Positions 20,055 to 30,453 of a stretch of DNA of 64,000 nt are shown here, piece after piece. Position 1 is the stretch's first letter. Each line of letters starts with the position of its first letter. Origin of the DNA: Candidatus Goldiibacteriota bacterium HGW-Goldbacteria-1 (GTDB taxonomy: Bacteria; Oederibacteriota; PGYV01). The position numbers and the translations under genes are program-made. The stretch lies in assembly GCA_002839855.1 (NCBI GenBank), contig PGYV01000004.1, positions 7,556-71,555 on the forward strand, given 5' to 3'. The notes beneath the pieces are model-generated. The model was not told where the DNA came from. It saw nothing but the letters and a program-made list of their open reading frames with translations, and did no database searches.

Positions 20055-21188
20055 TCAGTATTTCATATCTTTTAATTTGGCAAGTTCCTGCATAAGTTTC
20101 TTTTCTTTATCGCTTAACTTTGACGGAATCTCCACATTAATTACAATAATAAGGTCCCCGGTTTTGCCGGTTTTGATACTTTTAGCGCCCTTTCCTTTTA
20201 TTTTTTGCGCCGACCCCGGCTGAGTGCCTGCCGGAATTTTTACTTTCACGGCGCCGTCCATAAGCGGTATTTCAATTTCCGAGCCCAGAACCGCCTGCGC
20301 AAGATTTATGGACGCTCCGTAATAAAGATCATCGCCCCTGCGTTCAAATTGATTACTTTCTTCAACACCAAAAATTACGTATAAATCGCCGCGGCCGCCT
20401 TTGCCATAATCACCGTGCGCGCTTATTTTTATCTTTATCCCGTCAGTCACACCCTGTGGTATTTTTATCCTTATCTTTTCTATCTCTTTCTCGCTTCCTG
20501 TCCCCGCGCATTTCATGCAGGGCGTGATGATAACAGTCCCCCTGCCGTCACACTTGGGGCACGGCTTGTTAATCATAAAACCGCCCTGGGAAAAATGAAT
20601 GCTGCCGCTTCCCGAACATGTTGGGCACTGCTGCGCGCTTGTCCCCGGCGCCGCGCCCGTGCCGTTACATAAGGTACACTGCGAATCACGCGGTACTTTT
20701 ACTATTGTTTCGCCGCCTTTTAAAGAAAGGTCAAACGGTATTTTAATCCTTATGATTACATCATCGCCCTTTTGCGGCGCAGCTGACCTGCCCTGGCTTT
20801 GCCCCCTTCGCTGAGGGCCGTTTTCAAAGAACATGTCAAAAATATCAGAAAAGCCGCCGGAGCGGTTCTGCCCAAACATATCTCCAAAAATGGATGAAAA
20901 ATCCGCATTCCCCTGATAATTGCCGTTCTGGCCGCCGCGGCCCACATTGGAAAAATCATATCCGCCCGCCTGCGCCTGTTTTAACTTTTCATACTGCGCC
21001 TTTTTTTCCGGGTTGGAAAGAACTTCATACGCTTCACTTATCTCTTTAAAGCGGTCTTCCGCGGCTTTGTCGCCGGGATGCGCGTCAGGATGGTATTTTT
21101 TTGCAAGCTGGCGGAACGCCTTTTTTATTTCATCGCCGCTTGCCTTGTCGGTTAACCCAAGTACCTTATAATAATCTTTTAACTGCAT
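20055..21188 (-). CDS. dnaJ: Chaperone DnaJ (Hsp40)
   Basis: DnaK co-chaperone of 377 aa. J-domain with the HPD motif in YHPDAHPGD, a Gly/Phe-rich linker (about 75-130), a zinc domain of four CxxCxGxG modules (CTLCNGTG, CPTCSGSG, CPKCDGRG, CMKCAGTG), and the C-terminal substrate-binding domains. ATG at 21188 has AAAGGTG at suitable distance; the in-frame GTG three codons earlier would overlap that site. It sits 550 bp downstream of groEL, separated by the structured element at 21318-21520 and a hairpin, so it may have its own promoter. grpE is not in the window. Confidence 0.96.
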   Translation of the reverse strand: MQLKDYYKVLGLTDKASGDEIKKAFRQLAKKYHPDAHPGDKAAEDRFKEISEAYEVLSNPEKKAQYEKLKQAQAGGYDFSNVGRGGQNGNYQGNADFSSIFGDMFGQNRSGGFSDIFDMFFENGPQRRGQSQGRSAAPQKGDDVIIRIKIPFDLSLKGGETIVKVPRDSQCTLCNGTGAAPGTSAQQCPTCSGSGSIHFSQGGFMINKPCPKCDGRGTVIITPCMKCAGTGSEKEIEKIRIKIPQGVTDGIKIKISAHGDYGKGGRGDLYVIFGVEESNQFERRGDDLYYGASINLAQAVLGSEIEIPLMDGAVKVKIPAGTQPGSAQKIKGKGAKSIKTGKTGDLIIVINVEIPSKLSDKEKKLMQELAKLKDMKY

Positions 21189-21317
21189 ATAGGACACCTT
21201 TTCTTTCTGAATTTGCGCCTGTTTTAAGTGCAGATTTGTAAGTGCAAAACAATTTCTGCCTATGTAAAACTCCGGATAAATCCAAAATACAAAAGCTTCA
21301 GTCTAAATAAATATTAA

Positions 21318-21520
21318 ACAGAGGTTGGGTTTATTTTTTTATGAACCCTGCCCAAGTTCCCTTTATGCCGCTGAATCCATATTTAATGCGCCGCCGGCAA
21401 ATCCGTACCGGGCGCCAGTCAGCGGATTGCGGTCGATTAAAATACCATAGACTTCAAATCGCTTTTGACTACAAGCACCGCAATTTGCAGGGGTCATAAA
21501 AAAATGAACCCGGCCTCTGT
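21318..21520 (+). ncRNA. Predicted structured RNA, copy 1 (long terminal stem)
   Basis: A 203-nt element whose first and last 34 nt pair with four non-Watson-Crick positions. Three of these are G-U if read on the plus strand, but would be A-C on the minus strand. Internal blocks are shared with the element at 38470-38673 at the same or nearly the same offsets: CTGCCCAAG (+30), CGCCGGCA (+74), GATTGC (+107 against +106), TTCAAAT (+135 against +136), CAATTTGCAG (+163). A short inner stem CCGC..AATCC/GGATTGCGG also seems to be kept by compensatory changes. A plus-strand hairpin with a T-run follows at 21568-21632. The RNA class is not recognised. A mobile miniature element is the alternative, but the divergent ends argue against it. 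Confidence 0.6.
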
Positions 21521-21567
21521 AATTATCAGTAAATACTTTTATCAAAGAGCTTAAAATAAAGCGACTG

Positions 21568-21632
21568 CATATTGCATGCCGCGGCCTTTTTCAAGGCCGC
21601 GGTCAGCAATATGTAATTTTTCTTTTTTAAAA
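21568..21632 (+). terminator. Strong hairpin with plus-strand T-run
   Basis: Outer stem CATATTGC/GCAATATG and inner stem CCGCGGCCTT/AAGGCCGCGG around a TTTC loop, followed on the plus strand by TAATTTTTCTTTTTT. It fits termination of a plus-strand transcript such as the element at 21318-21520. It could also serve groEL from the other side, although the minus-strand tail is less T-rich. Confidence 0.65.
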
Positions 21633-21675
21633 CCATCCCGCTTCGCCATAAGTTAATGATAATGGCTCCGGGGAT

Positions 21676-21737
21676 AAATAGAATCCCACAGGTACCCTTG
21701 CGGTATAACGCTCGATACTACCTCGCGTTGATTCTAT

Positions 21738-21740
<3 letters not shown>
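21676..21740. repeat. Inverted repeat overlapping the groEL stop codon
   Basis: TAAATAGAATC at 21676-21686 pairs exactly with GATTCTATTTA at 21730-21740, which contains the groEL stop. The 43-nt loop has a second partial palindrome (GGTATAACGCTCGATACTACC). Confidence 0.6.
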
Positions 21741-23411
<1,671 letters not shown>

Positions 23412-23437
23412 TTATTTTTTTAATTTGTTATCGTTTA

Positions 23438-23725
23438 TTACTCTATTACAGCCAGCACGTCTTCGTCTGTCATTACAAGGTATTCCTTGTCATCCATTTT
23501 TATTTCCGTTCCGCCGTACTTGGAATAAAGAACCTTGTCGCCTTTTTTAAGGTCCATAGGCTTTCTTTTTCCATCTTCCATAATGGCACCCGGGCCCGCT
23601 TCAACAACCTCGCCCTTGGATGGTTTTTCTTTTGCTGTGTCCGGAATGATTATTCCGCCTTTCTTTGTTTCCTCTTCTTCAAGCGGTTTTACAATAATGT
23701 GGTTCGCAAGCGGCCTTAATTTCAT
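23438..23725 (-). CDS. groES: Co-chaperonin GroES (Hsp10)
   Basis: Lid of the GroEL chamber, 95 aa, the usual size. Starts LRPLANHIIVKPLEEEE and contains the mobile-loop region KKGGIIIPDTAKEK plus the conserved YSKYGGTEIK. It lies between dnaK (35-bp gap) and groEL (56-bp gap), so all three are probably one transcript. Confidence 0.97.
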   Translation of the reverse strand: MKLRPLANHIIVKPLEEEETKKGGIIIPDTAKEKPSKGEVVEAGPGAIMEDGKRKPMDLKKGDKVLYSKYGGTEIKMDDKEYLVMTDEDVLAVIE

Positions 23726-23760
23726 AATTCTGTTTCCTCCTTTAAATTTTTTATTAAGAT

Positions 23761-25692
23761 CTATTTTTTCTTTTTGTCTTCATCCACAACTTCATATTCC
23801 GCGTCAACAACACCGTCTTTGTCTTTCTTTTCTCCTGCGGCTGCGCCTTCAGCACCTGCACCTGCACCTTCAGCTCCGGCGGCTCCGGGCTGTGCTCCCG
23901 CGTACATCTTCTGCGCCACTGCGTGGAACTTGTTGGAAAGTTCTTCCATTGATTTCTTCAGGTCTTCCGAAGAAGCTTCATTTTTCACTTTTTCTTTAAG
24001 CGAAGCCACAGCTGCCTCTATGTCTTTCTTTTCCTGCTCTGTAACCTTATCGCCCGCTTCTTTAAGGGATTTTTCAACATTGTACGCCAGCGATTCAGCC
24101 TGATTCTTTGTGTCAATGGCCTCTTTCTTTTTCTGGTCTTCTGACCTGTGTGCTTCCGCGTCTTTTACTATGTTTTCAATCTCGTCCTTGTTAAGCCCGG
24201 AAGACGCCGTTATGGTTATCTTCTGCTGCTTGTTGGTCGCCATATCCTTGGCAGAAACATTGATTATGCCGTTGGCGTCAATGTCAAATGCCACTTCCAC
24301 CTGCGGTATTCCGCGCGGCGCCGGCGGGATGCCGTCAAGATGAAAACGGCCAATAGTTTTGTTTCCGGATGCCATGTCGCGCTCGCCCTGAAGCACGTGA
24401 ATTTCCACGCTTGTCTGATTATCAGCCGCTGTGGAAAACACTTCTGATTTTTTTGTGGGAATCGTGGTGTTCCTGTCAATAAGCCTGGTGAAAACTCCGC
24501 CCAATGTTTCAATGCCAAGCGAAAGCGGGGTGACATCAAGAAGAAGCACATCTTTAACTTCTCCCTGCAGCACGCCTGCCTGAATGGCGGCGCCTATGGC
24601 CACAACTTCATCCGGGTTTACGCCTTTATGCGGTTCCTTGCCAAAAAGTTTTTTTACAATTTCCTGAACCGCGGGCATCCTTGTCATTCCGCCCACAAGC
24701 ACCACTTCGTCTATGTCTTTTAATTCAATTCCGGAATCGCGGATCGCGTTCTTAACCGGCTGAACCGTCCTTTCAATTAAACTGCCGACAAGCTGTTCCA
24801 GTTTAGACCTTGTCATTGTCATAACAAGGTGCTTTGGGCCGCTTGCGTCAGCTGTTATAAAAGGAAGGTTGATTTCTGTCTGCATAGTGGATGAAAGTTC
24901 TATCTTGGCGCGTTCTGCCGCTTCTTTTAACCTCTGAAGCGACATTCTGTCTGTCCTTAAATCTATGCCGTTCTCTTTCTTAAACTCTTCGGCTATCCAA
25001 TTCATTATAGACTGGTCAAAATCATCGCCGCCAAGATGCGTGTCGCCGTTGGTGGACTTAACTTCAAACACACCATCGCCGATTTCAAGGATTGAAATAT
25101 CAAAAGTTCCGCCGCCTAAGTCATATACAGCAATCTTTTCATTTTTTACTTTGTCCAGCCCGTAAGCAAGCGACGCGGCTGTAGGTTCGTTGATTATCCT
25201 TAATACTTCAAGGCCCGCTATTTTACCCGCGTCCTTTGTGGCCTGCCTCTGTGAATCATTGAAATAAGCCGGCACTGTAATAACAGCCTGCGTGACAGTT
25301 TCGCCAAGATAGCTTTCCGCGTCGGCTTTAAGTTTTGCAAGCACCATCGCGGAAATTTCCGGCGGGCTGTAGCGTTTGCCCATTACTTCCGCGTGCGCGT
25401 CGCCGTTGTTTGCGGCAACAATGTGAAAAGGCACTTCTTTTGTTTCTGTTGCCACTTCAGAATGCTTTCTTCCCATAAAACGCTTGATGGAAAAAATTGT
25501 ATTTTCCGGATTAGCAACCGCCTGCCTTTTTGCCGGCAGCCCTACCACCCTTCCCCCGTCTTTTGAAAAACCAACAACCGACGGTGTAGTCCTGTTACCT
25601 TCTGAATTTACAATTACCTTTGGTTCCTTTCCTTCCATTACAGCAACGCAAGAGTTCGTAGTTCCAAGGTCAATTCCGATAACTTTTCCCAT
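23761..25692 (-). CDS. dnaK: Chaperone DnaK (Hsp70)
   Basis: Hsp70 chaperone of 643 aa. ATPase domain with [14 protein letters not shown] at the N-terminus, the phosphate-2 motif [12 protein letters not shown], and the linker/substrate domain with [14 protein letters not shown]. The C-terminus has an Ala/Gly-rich stretch ending [15 protein letters not shown] at 25692 is chosen because AAGGAG is 9 nt upstream; an ATG three codons earlier touches that site. It heads dnaK-groES-groEL. Upstream lies a sigma-54 promoter (25753-25768) and two palindromes rather than a CIRCE/HrcA site. Confidence 0.97.
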   Translation of the reverse strand: MGKVIGIDLGTTNSCVAVMEGKEPKVIVNSEGNRTTPSVVGFSKDGGRVVGLPAKRQAVANPENTIFSIKRFMGRKHSEVATETKEVPFHIVAANNGDAHAEVMGKRYSPPEISAMVLAKLKADAESYLGETVTQAVITVPAYFNDSQRQATKDAGKIAGLEVLRIINEPTAASLAYGLDKVKNEKIAVYDLGGGTFDISILEIGDGVFEVKSTNGDTHLGGDDFDQSIMNWIAEEFKKENGIDLRTDRMSLQRLKEAAERAKIELSSTMQTEINLPFITADASGPKHLVMTMTRSKLEQLVGSLIERTVQPVKNAIRDSGIELKDIDEVVLVGGMTRMPAVQEIVKKLFGKEPHKGVNPDEVVAIGAAIQAGVLQGEVKDVLLLDVTPLSLGIETLGGVFTRLIDRNTTIPTKKSEVFSTAADNQTSVEIHVLQGERDMASGNKTIGRFHLDGIPPAPRGIPQVEVAFDIDANGIINVSAKDMATNKQQKITITASSGLNKDEIENIVKDAEAHRSEDQKKKEAIDTKNQAESLAYNVEKSLKEAGDKVTEQEKKDIEAAVASLKEKVKNEASSEDLKKSMEELSNKFHAVAQKMYAGAQPGAAGAEGAGAGAEGAAAGEKKDKDGVVDAEYEVVDEDKKKK

Positions 25693-25752
25693 CTTATTCA
25701 TCTCCTTTTCCAGAGTTCAAAATTCAAGCTTGTAATTCTTCATCCTATATAT

Positions 25753-25768
25753 AGCAATTGCTGTGCCA
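25753..25768 (-). promoter_or_regulatory. Sigma-54 promoter of the dnaK operon
   Basis: On the minus strand TTGGCACAGCAATTGCT: the -24 element TGGCAC (25768-25763), 5 nt, and the -12 element TTGCT (25757-25753). This matches the sigma-54 consensus YTGGCACG-N4-TTGCW at all key bases. The predicted start is about 40-50 nt before the dnaK ATG. Confidence 0.72.
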
Positions 25769-25818
25769 ATTATTTGCGCCTTATTTTTATAGGCTTTTTT
25801 TTAATATATAACAGTTAG

Positions 25819-25867
25819 TGTTTCATTTTGAAACATAGTTATTTTTTGATTGTTTTAATATGAAACG
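25819..25867. promoter_or_regulatory. Paired palindromes upstream of the sigma-54 promoter
   Basis: TGTTTCA-TTT-TGAAACA is perfect at 25819-25835. A second, weaker copy TGTTTTAATATGAAACG lies at 25851-25867, 32 bp away (three helical turns). The positions, roughly 80-120 bp before the predicted transcription start, are where sigma-54 activators bind. The protein that binds is unknown. Confidence 0.55.
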
Positions 25868-25916
25868 GCTGTTAATCGGCACCCGGAGGATTGTATGTCA
25901 TTAAAAACGACAAAAC

Positions 25917-26543
25917 CTAAAAATTAATCACGCCTTTAAACACCATTATTAAAAGTACCTGAAGCGAAAATATAAAAAATATTATCTTAGAAGCCTGATC
26001 AGAATATACAAATTTATTCTTTACATAATGAAAAATCAGCATGTAAAACACCGCCGATATAACCGCAATAATAACACCGCTTCCCGATACGGGTATTGAA
26101 ACAGAAAAAACAGGCCACAGGTACATTAAAATTTTAGTTATTCTGCTGTTTACATTTTTATCCGCGCTTTGCGCCAGCACAGCAAAACAGACAGTTGACA
26201 GTATTCCGGCAGGCAGGGTTATAAGCTCCGGCATTGCACCCGTGGTTCCATAGTAAGCCGCACCGGCCTGTGCGCTGACAATTATTACAGCGGAATAAAT
26301 ATCGGATTCATTTTCAACTTTATTACCCGCGGCAAATAATAACCCCGCGCAGAATATAAAAGATGATACAACAGCCGTATATGCGCTTTGCCCCGTAAAG
26401 TAAAGAACAAAAACAGCGCCTGTGATTACCGTAAGAACATAATCATTTAACGAAAAACGATCTTTAAATCCTGTCCAGCGCTCCCTTATGCCAAACAGTA
26501 CAATCACAAGTATAAATACCAAAAAGAAATATAATATGTTCAA
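25917..26543 (-). CDS. Unrecognised polytopic membrane protein (208 aa)
   Basis: Not recognised. About six or seven hydrophobic helices: 2-17, 31-50, 55-72, 82-100, 105-125, 135-172 (probably two) and 185-203. A short cytoplasmic-looking stretch RERWTGFKDRF follows the first helix. The start is TTG with GAAGGTGAT upstream; it overlaps the TGA of the small gene before it. It is last of five overlapping genes (29485 to 25917), so its product is expected to act with theirs. Confidence 0.65.
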   Translation of the reverse strand: MNILYFFLVFILVIVLFGIRERWTGFKDRFSLNDYVLTVITGAVFVLYFTGQSAYTAVVSSFIFCAGLLFAAGNKVENESDIYSAVIIVSAQAGAAYYGTTGAMPELITLPAGILSTVCFAVLAQSADKNVNSRITKILMYLWPVFSVSIPVSGSGVIIAVISAVFYMLIFHYVKNKFVYSDQASKIIFFIFSLQVLLIMVFKGVINF

Positions 26544-26692
26544 TTGTCATCACCTTCAAAAAAAACAAATACCAGCCCGCATATAACGGCGGCTGAAGCG
26601 GCAAAAAAAACCGCAGGCAGCGCGCCTGCAGCTCCCGCTATTGCAAAAACCGCGCCTGCAGAGGCGAATATCAGCATTCCGGATAAGTTCAC
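26540..26692 (-). CDS. Small membrane protein (50 aa)
   Basis: A GTG-started reading frame of 50 codons with GGAGG 6 nt upstream. It overlaps the preceding stop (GTGA) and the following TTG start. The product begins MNLSGMLIFASAGAVF and is almost entirely hydrophobic: two helices separated by a short turn (about 4-27 and 27-46), with an acidic tail EGDDN. The tight overlaps on both sides and the ribosome site make it a real gene despite its size. No family is recognised. Confidence 0.7.
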   Translation of the reverse strand: MNLSGMLIFASAGAVFAIAGAAGALPAVFFAASAAVICGLVFVFFEGDDN

Positions 26693-27867
26693 AGGACGCC
26701 TCCGGAATATAATATAAAAACAAATGCCGCCGAGACAAACAGCAGTTTTAACGTGTTTACCGAAATAAAAATCCGCTTTATAAAAACGGAATTCAGTTTC
26801 GAAATCACACCAAGGATTATTATCAGATTATTAACCGCGCTTACTGAAAATATAGCCGCACCAATATATCCCGCCATCTGAAGAAACTGGTTTTCGGAAG
26901 GCATTATACAAATTATGCTTATGGCAAAAACTTCTGCTGTCAGGGTTAAAAAAGAAATAATAACCGGAAGCGCCGGTTTTACTATTTCATCCGGCCTGAA
27001 TTTTAACTGTGTTACATTGCCTAAAATATCTTTGCTCCTGTTTAAAAGTGCAAACGCGCCAAATAAAAGCACATAATAAACGCCGGCCCCTTTCAAAATT
27101 AAACCCGCGCCTTTGGTAAACAGTATTCCAAATAGAAATAAAAATAACAGCGATACAGAGCCCGCAAAGAAAAATTCCCCGCGGTTTTCCTGCGTTATTG
27201 TGTTATAAACAGAGACCGCAATAAAATATATAAACGCGCCCGCTATTGCATAAGGATTCAGCAGGCCCGCCAGTGCGGTCAAGGCAATCAGTTCAAAATA
27301 AACACCCATTAACGTTTCCGGTTGTGCCACTTTTGCCGTTAAACCGCCTTTATCGCTAAACAGCACTGCATTGGAAGAAGCAAGGGCAAAAAAGAAACCC
27401 ATACTTTGAAAGAATACGGTATTGCCCGCGCTGAAAAACAGCACGCACGCAGCCGCGTAAAAAGCTTTCTGCGCCGCCAGTTCCCTGTGAATTCCGGATG
27501 CGAACAAAAGCGAAAAACCCGCGCCCGCAAAAGCCGCCGCTTTCAAGGCAGGTGCCTGAGCGTTTAACGAAACCATGGCGCATAAAACAAAAAGAAACAT
27601 AGCTCTTATATCTTTACTTCCAGACAGAACCGCCATTAACAAAAGCACGCACACAGCAGCCGCGGAAAGTGACGAAAGTAAGAAATATGCAAAAAACGCG
27701 TCAGCTCCCGCTGTGTAAATTATTCCAAAAGCGGTAATTATTCCCGCAGCGGTAAAAAATAAGCCGCCCGCTTTTTTCATAAAATCCTTACGCATCACAC
27801 TGCATATGAAACCGGAAAAAATAATCATAACCGGCAGGAATATAATATAACGTTCTATATGCGTCAT
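26689..27867 (-). CDS. Unrecognised polytopic membrane protein (392 aa)
   Basis: Not recognised. About eleven or twelve hydrophobic helices along the whole length. No proton-channel signature of the NuoL/M/N family is visible, although size and helix number would suit a reduced member. The loop around SKDILGNVTQLKFRPDEI is the longest polar stretch. ATG overlaps the upstream stop by 4 nt and its stop overlaps the next GTG, so translation is coupled across the set. Partner in an unidentified membrane complex, by inference. Confidence 0.65.
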   Translation of the reverse strand: MTHIERYIIFLPVMIIFSGFICSVMRKDFMKKAGGLFFTAAGIITAFGIIYTAGADAFFAYFLLSSLSAAAVCVLLLMAVLSGSKDIRAMFLFVLCAMVSLNAQAPALKAAAFAGAGFSLLFASGIHRELAAQKAFYAAACVLFFSAGNTVFFQSMGFFFALASSNAVLFSDKGGLTAKVAQPETLMGVYFELIALTALAGLLNPYAIAGAFIYFIAVSVYNTITQENRGEFFFAGSVSLLFLFLFGILFTKGAGLILKGAGVYYVLLFGAFALLNRSKDILGNVTQLKFRPDEIVKPALPVIISFLTLTAEVFAISIICIMPSENQFLQMAGYIGAAIFSVSAVNNLIIILGVISKLNSVFIKRIFISVNTLKLLFVSAAFVFILYSGGVL

Positions 27868-29075
27868 ATCAGCCCGTTAACCTGTATTACCAAAAGTTTA
27901 TTGTCTTTTCTTGACGCCACAAAAAGTTTTCTGCCGTCTTTAGAAAAAGCCATATTCCCCGGAAGGGTGCCGGGATCAAATTTTATTGTATGTTCTATCT
28001 GCCCTGTTTTAATATTCACAGATACCACTTCGTCTTTTAACGGGATGCTTAAAAAAATGTGCCTTTTACTTCTGGAAACCGCCCCGCCTGACGGGCCGCC
28101 GGGCACAATTATGCTGTCTGTAATACGGTACTGCGCCATATCAAATACCGTAACGCTGCCTTTGCCGTTATATGAATACTCCCATTCATTTACCACCGCA
28201 AGCTCTCTTTTATTCATCTGCAGCAGCGCCACCGGAGATGTGCCCGTCTGCGCCCTTGTAAAGACAATCTGCCTTTTTTCCGTCTCCGCCACTTCTATTG
28301 TATTTGTATACTTGCAGGTAATGTATAAATATTTACCGTCCGGTGATAAAAACAGCGCTGACGGCCACCTGCCTGACTCTATTCTGCCTGTCACTTTTTT
28401 CTGCGCGACATCTATCACGGATATCCTGGAAGAGCCCATGTTGGCGGCATAAATAAGCCCTTTTTTAGAGTCATAAACAACAGCGGCGGGAAACTGCCCT
28501 CCGGTTGAAACATTATATGTTTCTTTTGATACCGTGTCATAAATTGTAACTGTCCCCGACAGCCTGTCAGCGGAAATTATTTTTTTATCCTGTTTTGTTA
28601 TGTCACAAGGGTACCCGCCCGCCTGAATCTTATATTTTTCCTTCAAATCCCCGCCAAATACCTTAATAGTGTTTCCTGTCAGGCTTCCCACAATAAGTTC
28701 ATCGTCCTGCGAAATATATACTTCACCGGGGGTGAATTCAAGTTTAATCTCGCCTGCAACCGCGGGCATTTCCGGCTTGCCCGCGCACCCGTTAAAAAAA
28801 ACAAGCGATACAAGCAATACAAACAGAGCCAGATAATACTCTTTTCTTATTCTAACAATATCACCCGCTGATGCCATAAAATAAAAACAATATAAAGTAC
28901 CGGCCAGAAACGCTATGTACTGCACAGCCATGCCGCCGCCCAGTATAAGATAAATTATCCCCGCCTTAAGCATAAGCGCGGACATAATAAGAAACCCTTT
29001 TTTATCGCCTTTATAAAAAAGAAAATATGCGCTAATTGCCGCTGCCACAGTCAGAATAACAATAAAAGCATGCAT
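27864..29075 (-). CDS. Membrane domain fused to a beta-propeller (403 aa)
   Basis: Residues 1-97 hold four hydrophobic helices (about 3-20, 28-47, 50-70, 80-97). The first three have the spacing of NuoK/MnhC-type subunits, without their conserved glutamates. Helix four ends LVFFNGC with Cys97 in a lipobox-like context. Residues 100-403 are a YVTN-type propeller with repeated blades (GLIYAANMGSSRISVIDV, GKYLYITCKYTNTIEV, GRKLFVASRKDNKLLVI). No plausible internal start separates the two parts, so this appears to be a true fusion with the propeller outside the membrane. It starts at the upstream stop (1-nt overlap) and ends overlapping the next start. Confidence 0.68.
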   Translation of the reverse strand: MHAFIVILTVAAAISAYFLFYKGDKKGFLIMSALMLKAGIIYLILGGGMAVQYIAFLAGTLYCFYFMASAGDIVRIRKEYYLALFVLLVSLVFFNGCAGKPEMPAVAGEIKLEFTPGEVYISQDDELIVGSLTGNTIKVFGGDLKEKYKIQAGGYPCDITKQDKKIISADRLSGTVTIYDTVSKETYNVSTGGQFPAAVVYDSKKGLIYAANMGSSRISVIDVAQKKVTGRIESGRWPSALFLSPDGKYLYITCKYTNTIEVAETEKRQIVFTRAQTGTSPVALLQMNKRELAVVNEWEYSYNGKGSVTVFDMAQYRITDSIIVPGGPSGGAVSRSKRHIFLSIPLKDEVVSVNIKTGQIEHTIKFDPGTLPGNMAFSKDGRKLFVASRKDNKLLVIQVNGLI

Positions 29076-29485
29076 TATTCTTTACTCCTTATGGAATTAA
29101 TCAGCATTCCGGCAGAATACAGACATAGAAATACCAGCGCCGCTGACAGAATGTTTTTGCTGATAATGACATCACCGGTTAAAAAACCCGCGGCGCCCCT
29201 GTAAATTGCAAATGCAATAACAGCAGCTGACAGCAGAAACGGCAGAATATCCCGTAAACGCCAGGATGTTTTTTCACCGCAGCGGAAAATAAGAATATCT
29301 GCCGCAAAAGAAAAGAAAGCAAATATCATGGAAGCTCCCCCTTCAATCCCCATCGACCGCATGCACGCGAAAATTCCCGCATTGCAGGCTGCCAGAAAAA
29401 GAAAAGCAGCACGGCTGTTATTTATGAAATAAACAGCCGGCTGCATTAAAAGTAAGATAACAATAAAAATTATCTGCACGGTCAA
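29075..29485 (-). CDS. Unrecognised membrane protein (136 aa)
   Basis: First of the five overlapping membrane genes, 31 bp after secF. Five hydrophobic helices: about 3-20, 25-41, 50-68, 80-98 and 112-130. Topology and place before the NuoK-like gene are reminiscent of NuoJ, but no diagnostic residues are seen, so this is only a suggestion. Confidence 0.62.
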   Translation of the reverse strand: MTVQIIFIVILLLMQPAVYFINNSRAAFLFLAACNAGIFACMRSMGIEGGASMIFAFFSFAADILIFRCGEKTSWRLRDILPFLLSAAVIAFAIYRGAAGFLTGDVIISKNILSAALVFLCLYSAGMLINSIRSKE

Positions 29486-29516
29486 AAATCCTTTAAGCGG
29501 TTAAAACAAACCGCTT

Positions 29517-30440
29517 CTATTTTACCGTCCTGTGTTTTTTCTCAAACATCTCCCAGTCATACACCATGGGGCTTGCCACAAAAACGGAAGAATACACGCC
29601 AAGCACAATACCTATGACAAATGAAAAGGAGAAATTGAAAAGCACGTTGCCGCCATAGAATAAAAGCGCCGCAGCCACAAACATGGTTGTTAAAGCTGTT
29701 ATTACACTTCTGCTTAAAACCTGGTTTATGCTGGAATTCATTATTTCATTTAAGGGCTGTTTAAGAATATTTCTCATGTTTTCCCTTATCCTGTCAAACA
29801 CAACAACCGTATCTGTCAGCGAATAACCCGCAAGGGTTAAAAGCGCCGTTACAACCAAAAGGTCTATTTCTTTGTTAAACAGAACAAGTATTCCTATAAC
29901 AACAATAACGTCATGAAAGGTGGCAAGCGTGGCTGCTACCGCAAACTTAAATTTAAACCTTATCCAGATATATACAAGAATACCCACAAGCGCCCAGAAT
30001 ACCGCAAGAAAAGCTTTTTCTTTAAGCTGCGAAGACACCACAGGCCCCACTTCACTTGACCCTGAAACGGTAATTGCTTTATCTCCCGTACCCGCGGTAA
30101 GTACTGATACCACTTTTTGTTCCGCCTGTCCCGCTTCCGCGTCTTTTACGCCTATCCTTATCATAAACTCATTGCTGTCAGCGGCGCCTACCTGCTGTAT
30201 AACCGCTTTATGAAAGTTACTTGCGATCATGGTTTCCCTTATCTTGCCTACTGTCATAGGTTCGCTGAACTTAACCTGAACCGTTGAACCGCCGGTAAAA
30301 TCAAGGCCCATATTGGCAGTGCCCGTAATTACCTTGAAAATACCAAACAGGCCATTTAACAGAAGAATTAAAGAGATTACATACGCAATCTTTCTTTTTC
30401 CGATAAAATCAAACTTTGTGTTTTTTATCAATTCAATCAT
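29517..30440 (-). CDS. secF: Protein translocase subunit SecF
   Basis: Partner of SecD that uses the proton gradient to help export through SecYEG. 307 aa with six helices: the first near 15-35, a periplasmic P1-like domain (FTGGSTVQVKFSE), then five helices with conserved YSLTDTVVVFDRIREN. It follows secD by 13 bp. Confidence 0.96.
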   Translation of the reverse strand: MIELIKNTKFDFIGKRKIAYVISLILLLNGLFGIFKVITGTANMGLDFTGGSTVQVKFSEPMTVGKIRETMIASNFHKAVIQQVGAADSNEFMIRIGVKDAEAGQAEQKVVSVLTAGTGDKAITVSGSSEVGPVVSSQLKEKAFLAVFWALVGILVYIWIRFKFKFAVAATLATFHDVIVVIGILVLFNKEIDLLVVTALLTLAGYSLTDTVVVFDRIRENMRNILKQPLNEIMNSSINQVLSRSVITALTTMFVAAALLFYGGNVLFNFSFSFVIGIVLGVYSSVFVASPMVYDWEMFEKKHRTVK

Positions 30441-30453
30441 TTTTCATACTCCT

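Noticed and set aside
21318-21520. Miniature inverted-repeat transposable element
   Set aside because: Terminal inverted repeats and about 200-nt length fit, but the ends differ between copies while the interior is conserved, and no clear target-site duplication is seen. Kept only as the alternative.
21363-21545. Minus-strand frame of 60 codons in the groEL-dnaJ spacer
   Set aside because: It lies largely within the structured element. The corresponding frame in the second copy is broken by stops, so the similarity is of RNA type, not coding.
25702-25916. CIRCE element for HrcA control of dnaK
   Set aside because: No TTAGCACTC-N9-GAGTGCTAA pattern is present; the palindromes found are of a different sequence.
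25894-25926. Ten-codon plus-strand frame with GGAGG before ATG (MSLKTTKPKN)
   Set aside because: Good ribosome-site match, but too short to support. It overlaps the end of a minus-strand gene, and no promoter or conservation can be shown.
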